Positions 1-12,224 of a stretch of 64,000 bases of DNA are shown piece by piece. The notes under the pieces were generated by a model. It saw nothing but the letters and a program-made list of their open reading frames with translations. It made no database searches and was not told where the DNA came from. The translations under genes were made by a program, and so were the position numbers. Within the stretch, counting starts at the first letter, position 1, and every line of letters starts with the position of its first letter. The DNA is from Mactra quadrangularis. Lineage: Eukaryota; Mollusca; Bivalvia; Venerida; Mactridae. The stretch spans positions 56,437,403 through 56,501,402 of the forward strand of contig CM046303.1 in the NCBI GenBank assembly GCA_025267735.1, in the 5' to 3' direction.

Positions 1-843
1 CATGGGTATTTTTACGTTTATGGGACTGTAGCATTAGACTGGTTTTAAGAATGTCTTGATATCAGTTTCAATTTGAAGTACATGTTGTATTGTAACAATG
101 GATCACAAATGCATCTAAAACCAAAAAAAAGAACAGAGATTAATGTGGCCATATGTAACAATGTATCCATTATACAGTGGCCTCCAAAAGTTATTGGACA
201 ATTGAAATTTTGAGAAACTGATTATGCATGTTTCACATAAATTTACTATTATTACGGATTCACAGACATAAACTTAAGGTCTGTTCTATAATTAAACCTT
301 ATTCAAGTAACACAATTTGATTAATATTTTAATAAATAATTGCTGATTTTGGATTTAGCTGAGATGACTGCTTCTTTTGTTTCAAATAAAAACAGGCTGA
401 TGAAACCAAAGACTTTCGGTGGGCCCTGTATGATTGATAGATGGTATGCATATCATTCCTGACATCTGGGCTCAGTATTCTCTGTTAAAGGAGTTTAATG
501 AAAAAAGATGTGAACTGAAAGGATACTTGTACTTAAATAATTTGTGACATTTATCAAACATGGTGAGTTGTCATCTGACATGCAAGCCGGAGATTGCTGG
601 CTCAAGCCAAGGACCCTATCTAAGGCATATGCTTATGTACAGCTTGAGTTTTAACCGTTTCTCCCACTACACTTGTATAAAAACAAAACTTGTTAGTGTT
701 TTTCATTATAAGTTGAATTAATTCAGAAAACATCAAAAATGGAAAACGTTCTCAAACAATCTGAATTCATTGATACAAAATAAAATGTAAGATTTCACGA
801 TTTCAAAGCTTTTAACATGGTAACAGCAACACAGGTGGCCAGT
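1..843. other. AT-rich intergenic sequence, no gene seen
   Basis: No open frame with recognisable protein features and no tandem array. The only structure I can name is the single Tc1-like end at 175-200, listed separately. Confidence 0.5.
175..200 (+). repeat. Solitary Tc1/mariner-like terminal repeat
   Basis: A TA dinucleotide at 173-174 is followed by CAGTGGCCTCCAAAAGTT and then ATTGGACA. The layout matches the ends of the Tc1-like element at 24257-24639 (CAGTGCCCACCAAAAGTT, then TGGAGACA). I found no matching inverted end within the next 2 kb, so this is a truncated copy or a solitary end. Tc1/mariner affiliation is inferred from the TA flank and the similarity of the ends. Confidence 0.4.
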
Positions 844-988
844 TTCCTAAGCAAATCACTAGCTAGCGCTTCGTCCCATGGTACCCTCGATTTGATATCA
901 CATACCTGAACTGTTGGTGTAAAATTAAGAAAAATGGTGTAAGAGAGGTACCAGACGACAAAGCGCTAGCTAGCTATATGCTTAGGAA
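844..988. mobile_element. Small MITE with TTCCTAAGC ends
   Basis: Inverted arms begin TTCCTAAGCA and contain CTAGCTAGCGCTT on one side, and AAGCGCTAGCTAG ... TGCTTAGGAA on the other. The inner arms include GGTACC on both sides. The 145-bp unit is flanked by the direct repeat AGT at 841-843 and 989-991, a possible 3-bp target duplication that would fit a PIF/Harbinger-type element. It has no coding capacity, so it would be non-autonomous. Confidence 0.6.
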
Positions 989-991
989 AGT

Positions 992-1804
992 GACTGACTG
1001 ACTGATTTGATTTTAATGAGTGTCCGTCCGCTCTAAAAAGATGCATTATGTGCAGACCCTGTTTAGGAGACTGGCCTAGGATGAAAGTATGTAATCACTA
1101 GATTCAGGAAGCTGTAGTGTACAATCTTTGTAGTAGTAGTGCACATTTGATCCATCAGAATGACTCACACAACGAGGAAAAATATGTTTCATATACATGT
1201 ACATTTCACATTGTTGCATACATTTCCTTGTCAGTAACTGAAACAACTATATGCTGTCGTACCATATCTCGTATACATGTACCATATGAATTATTACTAT
1301 TGATTAATTCGGATTATACTTGTAATTGTTTCAGAGATTTATGATTTAATTCTAGTTTGTTATCATTATTTATCTTTATTCATTTCTTGAAATTAAAAAA
1401 AATCGAGTGTCCGATACTTGGAAATACTCCTTATTACGGTTAATATAGTATGATAAATTCATTTGATATCAGTTTGGATGATTCAGTGCTTACCTAATTG
1501 GATAAATTTTCAACCTGCTTCCTGGTTCAACATTAGGCCTATCAAGTCACTGATATAATGTTAACCCACTTTACGACTGCTAGTATTAATCCTTATTAAT
1601 ATATTTATTACATTTATTCTAGCTCGATCCTGAAACAAATTCGAACATCTAAGTATAATCACTCTCACTTCAGCTTCCAAATACCCCAGTACTAAACAGT
1701 ATAGATTAAATTTCTTACTCATAGAAACAACGATGCAGGTTTTGGGCGATATTTGAAGGAAGACGTATCTGAGTCATAATTTGACTATCATTTAATTACT
1801 AGCA
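992..1804. other. Intergenic, nothing recognised
   Basis: AT-rich sequence. A 75-codon open stretch at 1117-1344 has no domain features and a composition like its surroundings, so I do not call it a gene. Confidence 0.45.
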
Positions 1805-1809
1805 CATGG

Positions 1810-2060
1810 CATGGGCGGTTCCAGCGGGGGGGGGGGGGGTCAGGGGGGTCCGGACCCCCCTAGAATTTGGAAAATGTACATGTCCATTAGTGTATTTCTT
1901 GCTTGTAAGTCATTTTTAAATAGTATGAAGCAATTTTTCTCGGTGCTTAACATAGACTTAATAGTTATATAGTATTTATTATCAATATGTTGCATTTTTT
2001 ATGTTTGGACCCCTAGAAAAGTTTGGACCACCCTAGAAAAAAATCCTGGAACCGCCCCTG
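1810..2060 (+). mobile_element. hAT-like MITE, copy 1, inserted in the satellite
   Basis: The left end is CATGGGCGGTTCCAG, followed by a poly-G run. The right end is CTGGAACCGCCCCTG. The flanks carry a 5-bp direct repeat CATGG at 1805-1809 and 2061-2065. The interior has the family signature: a GGTCCGGACC palindrome near the left end, a central segment containing GAAGCAATTTTTCTCGG, and a CTAGAAAAA-rich right end. At 251 bp it encodes nothing. The base just left of the element is already satellite sequence (CTAGCACATGG), so the MITE split the first satellite unit. The hAT assignment is inference from the CAGGGGCGG-like ends and a 5-bp duplication. Confidence 0.8.
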
Positions 2061-3246
2061 CATGGTGTACCAAGTTGTAACCTCTAGGACCTAGCACATG
2101 GTATACCAAGTTGTTACCTCTAGGACCTAGCGCATGGTGTACCAAGTTGTAACCTCTACGACCTAGCACATGGTGTACCAAGTTGTAACCTCTAGGACCT
2201 AGTACATGGTGTACCAAGTTGTAACCTCTAGGACCTAGCGCATGGTGTACCAAGTTGTTACCTCTAGGACCTAGTACATGGTGTACCAAGTTGTAACCTC
2301 TAGGACCTAGCACATGGTGTACCAAGTTGTTACCTCTAGGACCTAGTACATGGTGTACCAAGTTGTAACCTCTAGGACCTAGTACATGGTGTACCAAGTT
2401 GTAACCTCTAGGACCTAGCGCATGGTGTACCAAGTTGTAACCTCTAGGACCTAGCACATGGTGTACCAAGTTGTTACCTCTAGGACCTAGTACATGGTGT
2501 ACCAAGTTGTAACCTCTAGAACCTAGCACATGGTGTACCAAGTTGTAACCTCTAGGACTAGCACATGGTGTACCAAGTTGTAACCTCTAGAACCTAGCAC
2601 ATGGTGTACCAAGTTGTAACCTCTAGAACCTAGCACATGGTGTACCAAGTTGTAACCTCTAGGACCTAGTACATGGTGTACCAAGTTGTAACCTCTAGGA
2701 CCTAGCGCATGGTGTACCAAGTTGTAATCTCTAGGACCTAGCACATGGTGTACCAAGTTGTAACCTCTAGGACCTAGCACATGGTGTACCAAGTTGTAAC
2801 CTCTAGGACTAGCACATGGTGTACCAAGTTGTAACCTCTAGGACATAGCACATGGTGTACCTAGTTGTAACCTCTAGGACATAGCACATGGTGTACCTAG
2901 TTGTAACCTCTAGGACATAGCACATGGGGTACCTAGTTGTAACCTCTAGGACCTAGCACATGGTGTACCTAGTTGTAACCTCTAGGACATAGCACATGGT
3001 GTACCTAGTTGTAACCTCTAGGACATAGCACATGGTGTACCTAGTTGTAACCTCTAGGACCTAGTACATGGGGTACCTAGTTGTAACCTCTAGGACATAG
3101 CACATGGTGTACCTAGTTGTAACCTCTAGGACATAGCACATGGGGTACCTAGTTGTAACCTCTAGGACCTAGCACATGGTGTACCAAGTTGTAACCTCTA
3201 GGACCTAGCACATGGTGTACCAAGTTGTAACCTCTTGGACTAGTAC
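2061..3246. repeat. 36-bp tandem satellite, about 33 units
   Basis: Head-to-tail 36-bp units built around CTAGCACATGGTGTACC and AAGTTGTAACCTCTAGGAC. The first half carries AAGTTGTAACC or AAGTTGTTACC variants. The block at about 2850-3165 changes to GTACCTAGTTG and GGACATAGC, showing local homogenisation of sub-variants. The last few units revert to the first form. Each unit contains CTAGG-A-CCTAG, a small inverted repeat. Because 36 is a multiple of 3, the minus strand stays open as a 12-residue repeating peptide. I regard that as a by-product of the repeat, not a gene. Confidence 0.93.
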
Positions 3247-4878
3247 AAGCGTTAAACAAAATAATGCAAACATGGACCATATATATATATGGTATGATAC
3301 AATTATGCCATTTTTACATTTCAACCTACTTTAACCCAAGGTGCGATTCTCTCGAGGTTTCATTGAGTGTCAACAAAAATAAGATGTAAAGGGCTTTCTT
3401 ATCCTGGAAGTCGGTTAAATTGCACGTCACAAATTCCTTCATCAGTGTGTATTGATATTTCGATTTCTGAGTGGACTTGACAAAATCTGCAACGATTGTG
3501 GTGCAGAAATAGGACTTAGAATTTATTTATGGCGTATGCAAAAATAAACCTTTTTTTAATAAAACGTTTTATATGTATACATGTACTGCGTTTTTGACTC
3601 GGAACCGTCACGACTGCCTTAGTTGAATGTTGCTCATGTATATGATAATTATGAAAAGGCTTCACAAATACAGCTTTCTATCTATAGGTATGTATTAAGC
3701 AGCTATTTAGTTAATGCGTTTATGAAGTGCAAGGGCAAAATGGCTCATTAAACGTACCACGTGACGGCTATCAATTATTTTATCAAGTATGCCTAATATA
3801 TAATCAGCCGCGTATCTAGGCTGTTTTGGAGATTACGCACAAATGCTAGGGGCCTGAGAGATTGCCCCTTTCCCAGAAAATTACGACAATAACTGTTCGT
3901 TTCAGAAGTTTCAATGTACACAATGAGCCATAGTGATTAATTTGTGTAATGCTTTGTAGGACTTCTTTTATATGACATTTTCATGGAGTAAAAATATCAC
4001 AGTCGAGTCAAATAATGCCTTAACCGGGTTGGGCATCCAATTTCCCATGGTTTTTGTCACTTTTAGATTTTCGATTTCTGGAATCAAGATTACGCACATG
4101 CGTAAAGTGCGTGATGGCAGATACGCGCCTGTACATAATACTTCAAATTCATGTAGTACCAAGAATATCAATTATTCATAACTGAGTACAATTAGTTGAA
4201 CAGGCGATATCTGTGCGACATGTTTTTGGGTTACAATGAATTTCACACTAATCGAGCTCAGATTCTTTGAACAAGCTGAGAAGGAAGTGATACCATCTGC
4301 CCGGGGATATCAGCTTGAACTGCTGATGTAATGGAGCGACAAAAAACGCTGAACAATTCGATAAAAGCGGAACACACAATGCCACCTGCTTTAACCATCA
4401 GTTTTAGTACAGGTAGGTGAGATAAATGTTTAGCTGATAATGAACTGTTTGTCTCTTTAGAAAGTTTCAACGGTCATTTATTGCGTATTTCTTAATTATG
4501 CTCAAAACTGATTTGAATTGACTGCATTATGTCGCAATAAAGGTTACATTGCAAAATGTCAATGAACAGCATTTATTAAGCGTATGTTACGTGAAGTCTT
4601 TCCAATGTTGTAACGCGTGATAGTTTTTAAAGTTTTGAGCTATGTCTTTTTATGGTCGAATACCTTATAAACGGAATCAGGCCTTTGTCAAATTGCAGCA
4701 TAGAAAAACACAAAAACAAAATACATCAGAAAAATATTCGGTTCTAATTGGAATTTCATTCCTTTAGTAAACGAAAATAAAGTCTTACAGACGAAAATTT
4801 AAATGGGTGAAAATTCTAAATTCATTGCTGTCTGACATTCTATAGAAAGACGCATTCATGTGCTACAGCTTGGGACCT
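3247..4878. other. Intergenic, nothing recognised
   Basis: AT-rich with a short TA run near 3276. Overlapping short open stretches on both strands at 3968-4181 and 4258-4470 show no domain or motif and are not called as genes. Confidence 0.45.
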
Positions 4879-4962
4879 GTGATATCAACGGTCTTACGAT
4901 TGATTTTGTCGTAAATGCGTCTATATTGTATAGTTATAATATCGTAAGATTGTTAATAATAT
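4879..4962. repeat. Palindromic element of the GTCGTAAGA family, copy 1
   Basis: An imperfect 84-bp palindrome with GTCTTACGAT on the left, ATCGTAAGAT on the right and ATATTGTATAG in the centre. It aligns in opposite orientation with the palindrome at 10131-10215. Short pieces of the same family are at 11125-11146 and 33724-33746. No coding capacity; likely a snap-back MITE. Confidence 0.6.
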
Positions 4963-5653
4963 GCTACCCAGAAACGTATCAGCTCTTTCAATCATAAAAC
5001 ATTGAACACTGGTTCATTCACATATCAAACAGGGAGTTAAGTTTTTGCTAGGCTTTTTTTCTTAAATTAACATTTGTCGTTTATTGTAGCCTCTCAGCTC
5101 GAGAGCTATATTTTCAATGTAACCCCCTTAGTGACGAGGGTTTTAAACGCTATTTTTATAACGCTTTTATAACATGTTTTACCCAGAGCACCTTAACATC
5201 CCTTGTATAAATTCCTATAATTGACTCATTTTTTATTTCTGTGAAAATTAGGTTAGTTGTGAGAATGGTGCAGGGGTCAGACATATTGTTTTGCAGGTTT
5301 TCGTACCAGTTCGTGTCTAACCGTATTCAAAACATTACGTGACTATTGAACTAGCATGCTATTTTGAATAGATATCATGTAGTATATTTATTCAAAAAAC
5401 ATGAATATAAAGTATATTGTATTACACAGCATAAATAAAAAAATCAACGCTCATTAGGCAGTCTTTTAACAAAATAATAAACTATATCTGCTTAATTGTT
5501 AACATGCTTTGTGAACTAAATTAAATGAAGTGGTAATTACCCCTTTAAATGCGCGCGCAGCAAAATCTGTAATCGTTCGCGATTAATTTTGATAAGGATT
5601 TGCTACAGTCCGCTACTAAACATGGGGACTAAAATCCCTAATACGATATTCAA

Positions 5654-5950
5654 GCCCGCCTGGCTAGCTCAGTCGGGAGAATGCAAGTCTACCGATCGAG
5701 GGGTCGTGGGGTCGATTCCCATGCCGAGCATACTATCATGGAGATGGGTCATGAAATAATTTTTATGTTCATTCTTCCTCCTACCTCATGATTTATCATA
5801 TCACTGACGGAAGTACGCGCTAAAAGTACATTTGTAATTGGTTAACTGCTAGATCTACTGATTAAGCCTTTCTAGGAATGATGAGTAGGTTGACTGACCA
5901 CCGTCATATGATCTATTCAATGCGTTACCACGGGGTTAAACCCAATTAAA
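5654..5950 (+). mobile_element. tRNA-Lys-like SINE (family A), copy 1
   Basis: The 5' head starts GCCCGCCTGGCTAGCTCAGT, which matches the start of animal tRNA-Lys (GCCCGGCTAGCTCAGTCGG) and supplies a pol III A box. A B box (GGGTCGATTCC) follows at the usual distance. The anticodon arm no longer folds properly, so this is not a working tRNA. The tRNA-unrelated body (ACTATCATGGAG, a CTCCTACC block, GAGTAGGTTGACTGACC) recurs in the other family A copies. It ends near GGGGTTAAACCC followed by an AT-rich tail. Confidence 0.85.
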
Positions 5951-6475
5951 ATTATTTTAATAAAATTCAACTTTGAACTATTCACCAAGTAGCTGTAACC
6001 TGTTGTTATTGAAATCATCAATTTTTAAACTTTTGAACTTCTTTATTTCACCGAAGGGGTCTTCTTGGTATCGAAATTCAACTTAATTGCATATTGCTTC
6101 CCGCTTGGCAAATTCTGTGAAAAACTGTATACGTTCAATTCACCCGGTCACATTACTATAGATATTTAAATACACATGTAGTATTAATGATTGTTGACTG
6201 AGCGGATTTGGTTATCTGTGCTCAGCTATGGTGCGTAGTTAGTTTCACATATATTGCTTCTAAATATCAAGTAATCCGTGTTTCCCTGAAAAACCATTAA
6301 CATGTCTAATTCCATGAATCAGAATAAGATTTCTTTATAAATCAATATCAGTTTTTTACGCAGTTCAGCTGCACAACGGTGCAGATTTAGCAAGTTTTTG
6401 GTATCAGTCCATGCTATAAGACATTTAGCTCGTTTCAATGATCATGAAGTAAGCCTGCTGATACCTCCATTGTTA

Positions 6476-6765
6476 GCCCAGCTAACTCAGTTTGTAGCAC
6501 ACGAGTTTACTGATTGAAAAGGCGTGGGTTTGATACCTAGGCGAGACATACTTTCATGGAGCATAGTCCTGTAAAAATCCATTCTCCCTCTTACCACTGA
6601 TTCTAAATCATGTTGGACAGTTGTCAGACACTGGCGTGGGTACGCGCCTAGTATATCTAATCTAGAGATTAAGCTTTTCTAGGAACGGTGAGTAGGTTGA
6701 CTGGCCGCCGTGATGTAAACTATACAACGTACTGGTTGCCATGGCATTAAAACAAAACTAAAGAA
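6476..6765 (+). mobile_element. tRNA-Lys-like SINE (family A), copy 2
   Basis: Same orientation and architecture as the copy at 5654. The head GCCCAGCTAACTCAGTTTG is a decayed A box. The B-box region reads GGGTTTGATACC. The body retains ACATACTTTCATGGAGC, CACTGGCG and GAGTAGGTTGACTGGCC, and the end carries GCATTAAAAC. Divergence from copy 1 implies independent, older insertions and not a recent tandem duplication. Confidence 0.82.
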
Positions 6766-7590
6766 AGAAATTACATGCATACATTAAGACAAATGCAGTC
6801 TATATAAATAGATAACTTAAGGCTCTGCTTTATTAAGATTCATGAACTTACAGTTCAACTTTAACCTTGAATCTAGTTCGTGGTATTGTTGCAAACTGTT
6901 TTTGCTAAGATGTGGTTTGCTTTTGTTAATTGTATCCGTGTAAATTTCCTGTCAATGAGCAATGATTTGTTTCAGCAATGAAGCATGCATCTAACACTGT
7001 TTTTGCTTTTCCAGGAAAATGTAAATAATAAAAAATAAGGGCTATACATCAATATACTGGTTTCACAATATGTCAACTATACATATATTTTGCAAAAATA
7101 TGTTTGATGTATATGTGTACCAACAAATAATTCCATTCTTCTCATTATAAGTCAGCTGTATACATGTATTTGATATTGTTAGTCTCCAGGGCACAGCTAA
7201 AATAAACAATTATCTGGAACAATTGTTTTTGCCACAAAAAGCTAACTGTCCACAAGGAATCGAGATATGTAATGCTGAAATGCATATCTTATCATATTTG
7301 AAGTCATGGTGAAATTCCTATATACATATATACATTTGTAATATAGTTTGATAATTGAAATGACTGGAGCAACGTGTTAATATTGTTCGTTTTTTCTTAA
7401 CTGTCAAAGCTTGAATAATTTCACGGTGACTGAATGCATTGTTTTTGTACTGGCGGCCTAATTGTTGATAAAAATATGTTGATTAAAAATATCATACGAC
7501 ATAAGCAGCGTTTCTCGATCATAATACACATTTTTGGTAACTCATGGATGTATTACGACTTAAATTTTAACAAACGCATTCACTGTGTAA

Positions 7591-7832
7591 TTATACCCCC
7601 GCTTCGAAGAAGATGGGGGTATACTGTTTTACCCTTGTCCGTCCGTGCGTGCGTCCGTCCGTCCGTCCGTTACAAAATTTCCGTCGCAGTTTTCTCAGCA
7701 ACTATAACATGCAGCAGCCTAATACTTTGCATATTGCTTCATCCCATAGTCCCATGTGGTGTAAAGCGATTTCATGCTCCTTGCTCATCTACTTCCTGTT
7801 TGTCGCATATTTTTAGATTTTTGCGGGGGTAT
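7591..7832 (+). mobile_element. Dispersed element with TATACCCCCGC ends
   Basis: It starts TTATACCCCCGCTTCGAAGA, and a short hairpin returns as GATGGGGGTATAC. A GTCC-rich stretch follows, and the unit closes with TTGCGGGGGTATC. The TATACCCCCGC/GCGGGGGTAT pair gives inverted termini. I recall elements with this opening as widespread in bivalve genomes, but I cannot search for it here. Open frames of 67-134 codons crossing it are repeat-derived and not called. Confidence 0.6.
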
Positions 7833-7988
7833 CACTAGTGAGCATTAGCTCACAGATTTACTTGTTATTTATGCTTTGACGGTTGAGAAAAAACGAACAA
7901 TAAATGTTCTACGAATATCAGATCTATTTTTATATTTACATTTCATTTGAAAAAGGATGCGCGCAACACAATTATCTCTGACAATATC

Positions 7989-8060
7989 ATTCTCGTACTC
8001 AGAGGCTATCAGGATTCTCGATACTAGCTTGACATTCTTGATAATCTCTGAGAACGAGAT
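7989..8060. repeat. ATTCTCGTAC palindrome family, copy 1
   Basis: A 72-bp imperfect palindrome. The left arm is ATTCTCGTACTCAGAGGCTA with ATTCTCGATACTAG at the centre; the right arm ends CTCTGAGAACGAGAT. It is related to the palindromes at 11625, 20144, 22638 and 25107. No coding capacity. Confidence 0.75.
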
Positions 8061-10130
8061 CGATAATAGCTAATCATAGCTAATGTTATTTTTTTTATTT
8101 CATATTCTAACCAATCATACCAGGTCGAGCTATCTCAACACCATGCCACATCAGTATGATAGACTTTTGAAATCGCGTTCTAATAATTGATCACGTGGCC
8201 TCGACTACCAAATTAACCATGAAAAGGACCTATTCCAGGATGCAGTTAGATTCTTGCTAATCTTTCAAACCAAATCAGTTTACTTAATTTTCTGTTTATA
8301 TATCTAACGTTAATGAAATGTAATGTCCTTATACAATTAGGTCACCAGCATGTGCATTGTACGACATGGCCAACAATGAGGGTAGGGTATGCATGTAAAA
8401 ATATAGGCTCATGTTACAAAGATTAAAGGTAATGAGTTACTATCTCCAGTGAGATAATACATGTATTCAGTTTTATCAAACAATCCCATTTCCATTTATA
8501 GTATATTTGTTAGTCCGGGTTGTTTTAGATACTTGTTTCGTATCATGCCATCACTAGCAATTTCAAGAAAACGTTTGAGATAAAGGTCGTGTAAAAGCTG
8601 AAAATATGGCCGGATTCATCCGTAATTCTCTATCAGATAATTGTGGACAACTTAAGAGGTCTAAGAGCGCCGATACGGTTGGCGTTTAGAACATGACGTT
8701 GCTTTCTGGGTATCATCCTTGCGGAAGAATACACGTACATTTACTACTGCTGTTTTGTCACGTGGTACAAAAAATAGTCCCTCTGAAAGTAATTATTTCC
8801 TATTCTTATTATCCATATATATGATATTAGTAAGAGTTAAATACAAAATAAGCCAAAAGGTTTAAATTGATTCCAAAGACTTATCACAATGTTTCCAAAT
8901 AACCTCGCAGAAATACATTTTCTAAACCGGATGTCACTCTCCGTTCTCGGCAGCCATTACTGTTGTGAATATTTCAATTGAGATTAAATTGATATATGTT
9001 AAAAATGGACTATAATTCTGTGTGTTTTAAAGATACTAGAGCATGCAATACATGGTCTTTATTAAAACAAACGTTCTTCAACGATATCAAAAGGGAAATT
9101 ACGTAGTGATAAGAAATTTTCAGCCGTTTGCTAAGCCGGAATTTAATTAATCATTTTGTTTTTGGAAAAACAACTCTGCGTGCAATGGTTGGTGGTTTAA
9201 CTATCATAGATATTTAATTCTGGTTTCTTAGAAAGTGTCACTTCAATGACTAAGTACTACCAGATTGTTTACAGTTTTGTCAGATAAAGTTCTAGGAACT
9301 GTTTCAATACGTGTGATTACTACTGATTACAGCTGCGTCTATCCAGGGTACGTGTCGTTGAAAACATCATTCATTTCTATTATAGCAATTACATCATTTG
9401 AACTTCAATTCTTGTTACCAGCGGTTATCACGATTACCAATTATGATTACAAATGCATCTCGCTGTGAACAGTACAAGAATGTCAAGCTCTTCTTCGGGC
9501 CTGAAATAAGCATATATTCCAAGAAACTGACATAATGCAATCGTAGCTACACACTGTATATTTTTTGTAATTTTCTTTATTTACAGCAAGTTAACATACA
9601 AATTATTACATGACATGTAACACGATTAGTGATACAATACAATATGTTATTAATACTGAATTTGCTTTAACTTAATAACATAACTAATGTAAGTTTTCAT
9701 TCTCATCTTGGAGTGAATGATGATTGACACATAAAGTGTGAACCAATTTTTTACTACAATTTCCGTTGATTAGAAAAATAACAAAATATTTTAAAGCATA
9801 TATGCAGAGTGTGTAGCGTGTATACTTCTTAAGAGTTTTTGCTAAAACAATCTTCCCAGATGGTGTTAACGAATATAATTGTATATTTTAGTTATGAAAG
9901 TATGTACATGTATTTTGACGAAAGCAGTGATTATGTCACACACATTATTAGATCTACCCATGCATAAGTTCACGTATTGACTACATTTTCATTAGAAAAA
10001 ACAATTTGTTAAAATAACATTAGTAATACGTTTGTTTAATGCACTTCTTGTTTTCATCTACAGTGCATTGAATCCTGTTTCCACGTCATGCACTTTCTGT
10101 TTCGGGGATACGGGAAGTCATCTGGGCAGC
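8061..10130. other. Intergenic, nothing recognised
   Basis: About 2 kb of AT-rich sequence with no repeat shared with the rest of the window that I could see. The 67-codon frame at 9265-9468 has no recognisable feature. Confidence 0.4.
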
Positions 10131-10215
10131 GTATTATCAAACATCTTACGACAATTTAGCTATACAATATAGTGCGGTTTACGACGAATATCAGTCGTAA
10201 GACCTTTGATAATAC
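10131..10215. repeat. Palindromic element of the GTCGTAAGA family, copy 2
   Basis: GTATTATCAAACATCTTACG on the left matches CGTAAGACCTTTGATAATAC on the right, with TATACAATATAG and GGTTTACGACG between. It is an 85-bp hairpin-forming unit and the best-preserved copy of its family in the window. Confidence 0.75.
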
Positions 10216-11624
10216 GGGCCCCTGATCACTCCTTTTAACTTTGATATTTACAACCTGTGGTTAAATACTTGTAACTTTGTTAGTTGATAACCACTAGATC
10301 TTTCGTCATGGGCATGACTTGTCAAGTCAACAATGTTAAGTTTCGTTTTTTATTTTTTGTGATTGTCTATGCATTAATAATGGATTTTATAACTTTCTTC
10401 ATGTTATACTTTCACATAAGAAAATATTTATTATTGCTGTGACAGAATTACTCTAACAGTTTATGTTATAAGAACTAATGGGGAAGTGTCAATTAAGCCG
10501 AGAAACCCCGCCCACTCTCCAGACTCAACTTTTCTCCGAAGTTTCAATGTTCGAGTAATCAATTTGATTCATAAATTGCCACGTATATACATTTCTAAAA
10601 TTTATGAAATTGAAGTTTTGAATCTTAAAACGTATATCTTATACATCCACCTTGAAGGCGTTTCAAGGAATTGACATTATTACATCATTTACGGACATTT
10701 TTAAGCATTTTCCTGCACTTGTATGTCAAATATCACAATCTACTGTTGCATTCAAACGAAACACCTACTCCTTAAATTTGAATGTAGTGTAATGTAAATA
10801 CATTTAAGTATGTACAAAAACATTTTTTTTTGTGAATCTATTTTTGTTTTCGGGTATTATACTGTATACAATGTATTTTCAATACCATTGTGTATGTTTA
10901 AGCGACCCTATAGAATCATTGATCAAATATTTCGAGTCATTCTACGAAGTTACCTGATTTTATTGTTTGTTTCAAGGATTTTCCTTATTTCTATGACCTA
11001 TAGTCCTGTGACAATGATATACGTGGGATCGTGAATGAATACTTGTTTGACAAACATTGAATTTACAAGAAATCCGACTCGATTCTTAGTACATCCAGGT
11101 TATCGGGGCTCGTATCACCAATGCTCTTACGACAATTTTAGTCGTAAATCCTTATACATGTATATTTGTTTAGTTTTATTATCGTTTAATATTTTGATCA
11201 TATGCTGCCAAGAACTGTTAAAACTTATTAATTAATAATTAAACATGTATTTTTTTTAAAAATGAAAAAAAAAATCTATATGAATGTGACAAGTGTTACA
11301 AATATAAACATTGCGTCACTCGGTGAATGGATATACAATAATTTTAGTACATGTACTTGTAAACATTTATTAATGACGCACATGCAATATTGCACTTAAT
11401 GCATATAAAGAATGCGTGTTTATCAACCAATCAGTCAATGAACGCAAAATTTTGCGGCTGAGCACTTGTAAAATTACGAAATTAACAATAACATTTTGAC
11501 GAATAAACTAAAGAAATTCGTGATTTGAGATTATGTCATCATTGTATACATTGCAGTTGAGTCAAGTCGATATAATATCTATATAATTTACAGGCATAAA
11601 TTAAGTTCATTGTCAAGATTTAGC
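10216..11624. other. Intergenic with a short GTCGTAAGA fragment
   Basis: Contains a short hairpin fragment of the GTCGTAAGA family at 11125-11146 (CTTACGAC, 6-nt spacer, GTCGTAA). Otherwise there is nothing beyond short meaningless open stretches. Confidence 0.4.
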
Positions 11625-11700
11625 ATTCTCGTACCCCGAGGTTATCAAGATTCTCGAGCTAGTATCGAGAATCCTACTAGACTCTGGGTACAAGAATGAG
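11625..11700. repeat. ATTCTCGTAC palindrome family, copy 2
   Basis: The left arm ATTCTCGTACCCCGAGGTTA and centre ATTCTCGAGCTAGTATCGAG form the hairpin with GGGTACAAGAATGAG on the right. The two arms differ inside: GGTTATCAAG on one and CTACTAGACT on the other. The same two arm types occur in reversed order in the copy at 25107. Confidence 0.8.
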
Positions 11701-11943
11701 ATTTAGCGGATTTTCAGACAATGTGCTAGTAATATTGATGAGCTATGCGCTAGTCTTTTGTAACTCGTACCCTTACTCTGGACAGTACAGGGACAGTAGG
11801 GGAAACACCTTTATCTTCCAGCTCCTGGGCGACTGAACGGAAATTGTTAGTCCGGTTTAAAAATGACTCATACAATAAAAGAGACAGTTGTGTTTTTCAT
11901 TCGTCATATTTTTGCGTTTTCAGAAAACACATTATAAACTAAC

Positions 11944-12153
11944 ATGATCTTGACAGAACCCCAACATATAATCTACCTCTACTTGATTATTATTTTCAAG
12001 AAATACTACGACATTTTCAATTATCTTAGTATATTTTTTTCTGAAATCGTACTTAACAAAATGTTTATGAATTCTTGCTACGTGAAACTATATACTTCTG
12101 TAATTACATATTTGCATAGTTATTTTTTGTTATATATACTTTTATACGCATAG
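11944..12153 (+). other. 69-codon open stretch, probably not a gene
   Basis: It is a low-complexity, Tyr/Ile/Leu/Phe-rich translation, as expected from AT-rich noncoding DNA. No signal peptide design, no family resemblance and no context. Listed only so that the tract is not left blank. Confidence 0.15.
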
Positions 12154-12224
12154 GCCACAGTGCTCGATATTCTGTATCACGAATCGTCGAAACTATTTTG
12201 TTTACTTGTTTATCTATTTATTTT

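Noticed and set aside
1999..2792. Two long minus-strand frames with 12-residue periodic peptides
   Set aside because: They follow directly from a 36-bp repeat whose length is a multiple of three. Frame breaks coincide with units of other lengths, and the end of one frame runs through an inserted MITE.
2061..3246. CRISPR array
   Set aside because: Repeats are contiguous with no spacers, and the genome is animal.
5654..5730. Functional tRNA-Lys gene
   Set aside because: The A-box half matches tRNA-Lys but the anticodon arm does not fold, and the same SINE body follows as in other family A copies.
7434..7838. 134-codon plus-strand frame
   Set aside because: Most of it lies in the TATACCCCCGC dispersed element, with Arg/Pro/Ser/Val repeats from the GTCC microsatellite.
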